A DNA stretch of 64,000 nucleotides, taken from contig NZ_BPQX01000003.1 of NCBI RefSeq assembly GCF_022179525.1, positions 1-64,000 on the forward strand, read 5' to 3'. A model generated the notes under the pieces. The model was not told the DNA's origin and searched no databases. It saw only the letters and a program-made list of their open reading frames with translations. This document shows positions 60,300 through 64,000 of this stretch, piece by piece (the first letter of the stretch is position 1; each line of letters begins with the position of its first letter). The position numbers and the translations under genes are program-made. The DNA comes from Methylobacterium persicinum (GTDB lineage Bacteria > Pseudomonadota > Alphaproteobacteria > Rhizobiales > Beijerinckiaceae).

Positions 60300-63200
60300 A
60301 TGACCGGCGTCATCACCTTCGTCCTGCGCCAGCGCGTCCTCGTCCTCCTGCTGTTTCTCGCGACGCTGGTAGTCGGCGCGGCCAGCTATGCCCAACTGAA
60401 CATCGAGGCTTATCCCGACCCCGTGCCGCCGCTCGTGGACGTGATTACCCAGAACCCCGGCCAATCGGCCGAGGAGATCGAGCGCTACATCACCATCCCG
60501 CTGGAGGTGCAGCTCGCCGGCATCCCGAATGCCACCGTCGTGCGGACGATCTCGCTGTTTGGCCTCTCCGACGTGAAGGTCCAGTTCAACTACAATTTCA
60601 CCTATGAGGAGGCCGAGCAGCGGGTCCTCAACCGCTTGTCGCAGCTCAGCCCCCTGCCGAACGGCGCCCAGCCCTCAATCTCGCCGGTGAGCCCGATCGG
60701 CGAGATCATGCGCTATCAGCTGGTCGGACCGAAGGGGTTCTCGCCCACCGACCTCAAGACGCTCCAGGACTGGATCCTGCAGCGGCGGTTCAAGGCGATC
60801 CCCGGGGTCATCGACGTCACCGGCTTCGGCGGCAAGACCAAGGAATATGAGATCGCCGTCGACCTCGCCCGGCTTCAAGGGCAGGGCCTGACCTTGGTGC
60901 AACTCGTCACGTCCCTGAACAACTCCAGCATCAACGTCGGCGGTCAGACGCTGAACATCGGCGAGCAAGCGGCCGTGGTGCGCGGCATCGGTTTGATCCG
61001 CGATCCGGACGACATCCGCAACACCATGCTCACGCAGGTGAACGGAACGCCCGTGCTCGTGCGCGACGTCGCCGAGGTGCGGGTCTCGAACGCACCCCGG
61101 CTCGGCATCGTCGGCCACGACGATCAGGACGACATCGTGCTCGGCATCGTGCTGCTGCGCCGCGGCAGCCCGAGCCTGCCGACGATCCAGCGCGTGGAAG
61201 CCGAGATCGAGAAGATCAACGCGAGCGGCATTCTCCCGCCCGACGTGCGCATCGTGCCGCTCTACGACCGGTCGGGGCTGATCGGCAAAACCACGCACAC
61301 GGTGATGCACAACCTCGTCTTCGGCGTGGCGCTCGTGTTCGTGGTTCAGTGGCTGTTCCTGGGCTCGCTGCGAAGCGCCATCATCGTGGCGGCGACGATC
61401 CCGTTCGCCCTCGCCTTCGCGGTGGCGATCTTGGTGATCCGCGGCGAGTCGGCCAACCTGCTGTCGCTCGGTGCCATCGACTTCGGCCTGATCGTCGATG
61501 CGACCGTGATCATGGTCGAGAACGTCTTCCGACACTTGTCGGAGCATCCCGGCGGTCCGATCACGCACGCCGATGACGCTGGCGATGAGGGGTCGGCCCT
61601 GACGGGCAAGCTCGGCACCATCAGTTTCGCCGCGTCCGAGGTGAACCGGGCGATTTTCTTCTCGGCGACGATCATCATCGTCGGCTTCCTGCCACTGTTC
61701 ACGCTGAGCGGCGTTGAAGGGCACATCTTCGGGCCGATGGCCAAGACCTACGCGTACGCGCTGATCGGCGGCCTGCTCGCGACCTTCACGGTCTCGCCGG
61801 CCCTGTCGGCCCTGATCCTGCCGAACGAGATGGAGGAGCGCGACACGCTCATCGTGCGCCTCCTGCACTTCGGGCACACGCGCTTCCTGCGCTTCGCCTT
61901 GGGCAACAAGATCCTGACGCTCGGCGCCATGCTCGTCGTCCTGCTCGTCGCCGGCACGATGGTCCGCTCGCTCGGCCTGGAGTTCCTGCCCAAGCTCGAG
62001 GAGGGCAATCTCTGGATCCGCGGGACGATGCCACCCTCGATCTCGCTCGAGGCCGCGAACACCTACGTCAACCGGATACGCGCCGTGCTCAAGGCGTATC
62101 CGGAGGTGGAGACCACGATCACGCAGCATGGCCGGCCCGACGACGGCACGGACGCGACCGGCTTCTTCAACGTCGAGATCTTCGCACCGCTGACCGACGA
62201 GGAGACTTGGCCATCGGGGCTGACCAAGGAGCGGCTCGTCGAGGATATGTCAAAGACGCTGGAGGAGCACTTCCCCGGCGTCGAGTTCAACTTCTCCCAG
62301 TACATCCAGGACAATGTCGAGGAAGCGGCTTCCGGCGTGAAGGGCGAGAACTCCGTCAAGGTGTACGGCAACGATCTCAGCGCGATCTCGCAGGCGGCCG
62401 AGCAGATCAAGGCGGCCCTGGCCGAGGTGAAGGGCATCACCGACTTGGCGATCTTCACCTCACTGGGTCAGCCGACGGTCCGCATCACCGTCGATCGCGA
62501 GAAGGCGGCCCGGTACGGGCTGGCGCCCGGGGATGTGAACACCACGGTTCAGGCCGCGATCGGCGGTCAGACCGCGGGTGACGTGTACGAGTATGGCTCG
62601 GATCGGCACTTCGCGATGCGCGTGCGCCTGGCCTCGGCGTACCGCCGCGACCTCGCCACGATCCGCAACATCACGGTGGGCGCCCAGAATCCGAGCGGCG
62701 GCGTGATTCCCGTGCCGCTTTCTGAGATCGCCACGGTCGAGCTCGTCTCGGGCGCCTCGTTCATCTATCGCGAGGGTCAGCAGCGCTACATCCCGGTCAA
62801 GTTCTCGGTGCGGGGACGCGACCTCGGCGGCGCCGTGATCGAGGCGCAGAACCGGGTCGCCCAGCAGGTCCAGTTGCCGCCGGGCTCTCACCTCGAATGG
62901 GTCGGCGAGTTCGGGAACCTGCAGGACGCGATCGCCCGACTGAAGGTCGTCGTCCCGATCACGCTCGCGCTGATCGCCCTGCTCCTTTACATCAACTTCT
63001 CATCGGCCACCGACATGCTGCTGACGCTGTCGGTGATCCCGATGGCGATGATCGGCGGCATCTTCGCCCTCGTGCTGACGGGGACGCCGTTCTCGGTCTC
63101 GGCGGCGATCGGCTTCATCGCGCTGTTCGGCATCTCGACCATGGAGGGCGTGATCCTGCTCGCCTACTACAACCAGCTCGTCGAAGACGGCTGGCAGCGC

Positions 63201-63473
63201 CGCAACGCGGTGTTCCAGGCCGCGACGGTGCGGATGCGCCCGGTGATGATGACCTGCGTCGCGGCCTGCGTCGGCCTGCTGCCGGCCGCCTTGTCGACCG
63301 GCATCGGCTCGCAGGTCCAGAAGCCGCTGGCGCTGGTTGTGGTTGGCGGCATCCTCCTGGCGCCGGCCCTGATCCTGGTCGTTATGCCGATCCTGATCTC
63401 GCTGTTCTCGCGGCGGCGACCGGCCAGGAGCACGCAGGTTCGACCCAAAGTACAGGCCGTGTCCGCCCCTTAA
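60300..63473 (+). CDS. HME-type RND efflux pump (CzcA/CusA family)
   Basis: 1057 aa from the ATG at 60300. A TM1 start (VITFVLRQRVLVLLLFLATL), porter loops (GQSAEEIERYITIPLEVQL), and TM4 motif GAIDFGLIVDATVIMVENVF, the HME signature with Asp residues for proton relay, identify a heavy-metal RND pump. Twelve membrane helices are visible. The substrate within HME (Zn, Co, Cd, Cu, Ag or Ni) cannot be told. It is followed by an outer-membrane factor. Confidence 0.92.
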   Translation: MTGVITFVLRQRVLVLLLFLATLVVGAASYAQLNIEAYPDPVPPLVDVITQNPGQSAEEIERYITIPLEVQLAGIPNATVVRTISLFGLSDVKVQFNYNFTYEEAEQRVLNRLSQLSPLPNGAQPSISPVSPIGEIMRYQLVGPKGFSPTDLKTLQDWILQRRFKAIPGVIDVTGFGGKTKEYEIAVDLARLQGQGLTLVQLVTSLNNSSINVGGQTLNIGEQAAVVRGIGLIRDPDDIRNTMLTQVNGTPVLVRDVAEVRVSNAPRLGIVGHDDQDDIVLGIVLLRRGSPSLPTIQRVEAEIEKINASGILPPDVRIVPLYDRSGLIGKTTHTVMHNLVFGVALVFVVQWLFLGSLRSAIIVAATIPFALAFAVAILVIRGESANLLSLGAIDFGLIVDATVIMVENVFRHLSEHPGGPITHADDAGDEGSALTGKLGTISFAASEVNRAIFFSATIIIVGFLPLFTLSGVEGHIFGPMAKTYAYALIGGLLATFTVSPALSALILPNEMEERDTLIVRLLHFGHTRFLRFALGNKILTLGAMLVVLLVAGTMVRSLGLEFLPKLEEGNLWIRGTMPPSISLEAANTYVNRIRAVLKAYPEVETTITQHGRPDDGTDATGFFNVEIFAPLTDEETWPSGLTKERLVEDMSKTLEEHFPGVEFNFSQYIQDNVEEAASGVKGENSVKVYGNDLSAISQAAEQIKAALAEVKGITDLAIFTSLGQPTVRITVDREKAARYGLAPGDVNTTVQAAIGGQTAGDVYEYGSDRHFAMRVRLASAYRRDLATIRNITVGAQNPSGGVIPVPLSEIATVELVSGASFIYREGQQRYIPVKFSVRGRDLGGAVIEAQNRVAQQVQLPPGSHLEWVGEFGNLQDAIARLKVVVPITLALIALLLYINFSSATDMLLTLSVIPMAMIGGIFALVLTGTPFSVSAAIGFIALFGISTMEGVILLAYYNQLVEDGWQRRNAVFQAATVRMRPVMMTCVAACVGLLPAALSTGIGSQVQKPLALVVVGGILLAPALILVVMPILISLFSRRRPARSTQVRPKVQAVSAP

Positions 63474-63647
63474 ACGTCCCGCAATCGCCATAGAGAACGG
63501 TCAAGCTCAGATGCTTGCCGTCGCTCGACGGACCACGCCTGCAGAAGTGCCTCGATGCGTCCCGATCTCGATCATCATGCCGCGCGATATCCGGTGCGGG
63601 ACGGGATGTTCGTCCGCGTGTCGGAAGGATGGGTAATCCCGCTGACG

Positions 63648-64000
63648 ATGGCCCTCGGTCGTCTCTCTCGGTATGGCGGCGTCATACTGCTGGCTTGGAG
63701 CGTCGCCGCCTGCGCGGTGGGGCCGAACTTCATGCCGCCGGAGGATCCGCCGGTCAGCCGCTACACCAGGGAGCCGCTGAAGAACCCGTCGGCCGCCGAC
63801 AAGATTCGCACCCGGCAAGGCGGCTCGGCCGACCAGAGCTTCGCCTCGGGCGCCGACATCCCCGGCCAGTGGTGGACGCTGTTCCATTCCAAGGCACTCA
63901 ACCGCCTCGTCGAGCAGGCGCTGGCCAACAACCCGACGCTGGAGGCCGCGCAGGCCTCCCTGCGGGTAGCGCAGCAGAACGCGCTCGCCCAGAAGGGCAC
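63648..64000 (+). CDS. NodT-type outer-membrane efflux lipoprotein, 5' part
   Basis: The frame runs off the window at 64000. The signal MALGRLSRYGGVILLAWSVA ends in the lipobox VAAC, so lipidation is expected. GPNFMPPEDPPVSRYTREPL, WWTLFHSKALNRLVEQALAN and NPTLEAAQASLRVAQQNALA are NodT/TolC-type blocks. An in-frame ATG at 63555 exists, but the lipobox favours 63648. It completes the RND tripartite pump. It starts 174 bp after the pump stop. Confidence 0.88.
   Translation, partial: MALGRLSRYGGVILLAWSVAACAVGPNFMPPEDPPVSRYTREPLKNPSAADKIRTRQGGSADQSFASGADIPGQWWTLFHSKALNRLVEQALANNPTLEAAQASLRVAQQNALAQKG

Noticed and set aside
60675-62129. Long minus-strand frame opposite the RND pump
   Set aside because: Charged, repetitive translation typical of antisense to a GC-rich gene; no motif.

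Overview
The window is GC-rich DNA with the look of an alphaproteobacterium of the Methylobacterium/Rhizobiales type. This rests on codon use, the MobF/ParA plasmid genes, an Omp25-like porin domain and the IS types; the host is inferred, not proven. It reads as a composite plasmid or integrated-plasmid region (about 1-47 kb) joined to a block of envelope, metal-transport and efflux cargo (about 47.5-64 kb). No rRNA, tRNA or CRISPR array was seen.

Left part (1-25.5 kb): serine recombinase, HNH endonuclease, MFS transporter, a 181-bp MITE, a tyrosine-integrase remnant, then mobilisation module A. Module A has a MobF relaxase and ribbon-helix-helix protein on the minus strand, divergent from HTH, ParA-like ATPase and membrane protein genes. 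A SprT-like protease and a putative replication-type HTH protein with a long structured leader follow. Next come a HigBA-like pair whose toxin has an in-frame amber codon, a truncated third replication-type gene, a ParA/ParB-like partition pair ringed by CACGTG-centred repeats, and an Lrp regulator beside a diaminopropionate ammonia-lyase-like gene and a class II aldolase-like gene. This run ends at a 197-bp element that has cut both an M20 hydrolase and an ABC exporter. VapBC and a second serine recombinase follow.

Middle part (25.5-47 kb): an unknown two-gene operon, a VirD4/TraG coupling protein and mobilisation module B, which has the same gene set and divergent layout as module A. Then come a second HNH gene, a second replication-type HTH gene with the same leader and hairpin, a second ParA/ribbon-helix-helix pair, a serine recombinase, and an ImmA/IrrE plus DUF4411 pair. 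An IS1182-like element interrupted by a single-ORF IS66-like element (8-bp target duplication), a Tat-type peptide-binding protein and an intact IS1182-like element follow. No other type IV secretion genes are present, so the region looks mobilisable rather than self-transmissible.

Right part (47-64 kb): a decayed TetR/aldo-keto reductase pair, a perfect 52-bp palindrome, and a CsoR/FrmR-family repressor with two ATACC-N6-GGTAT sites. A run of hisE-like, NRAMP-like, Na/Pi-cotransporter, DUF2493 and small genes follows, then a double-barrel porin and a two-component system divergent from an HME-type RND efflux operon. That operon runs off the right edge inside its outer-membrane factor gene. 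Two CTGTCA-N4-TGACAG repeats lie between the divergent operons.

The most unusual theme is duplication. Two divergent relaxase/RHH // HTH/ParA/membrane cassettes and three replication-type genes with a conserved leader hairpin suggest fusion of related plasmids, or a relaxosome-positioning system that has not been described in this form.
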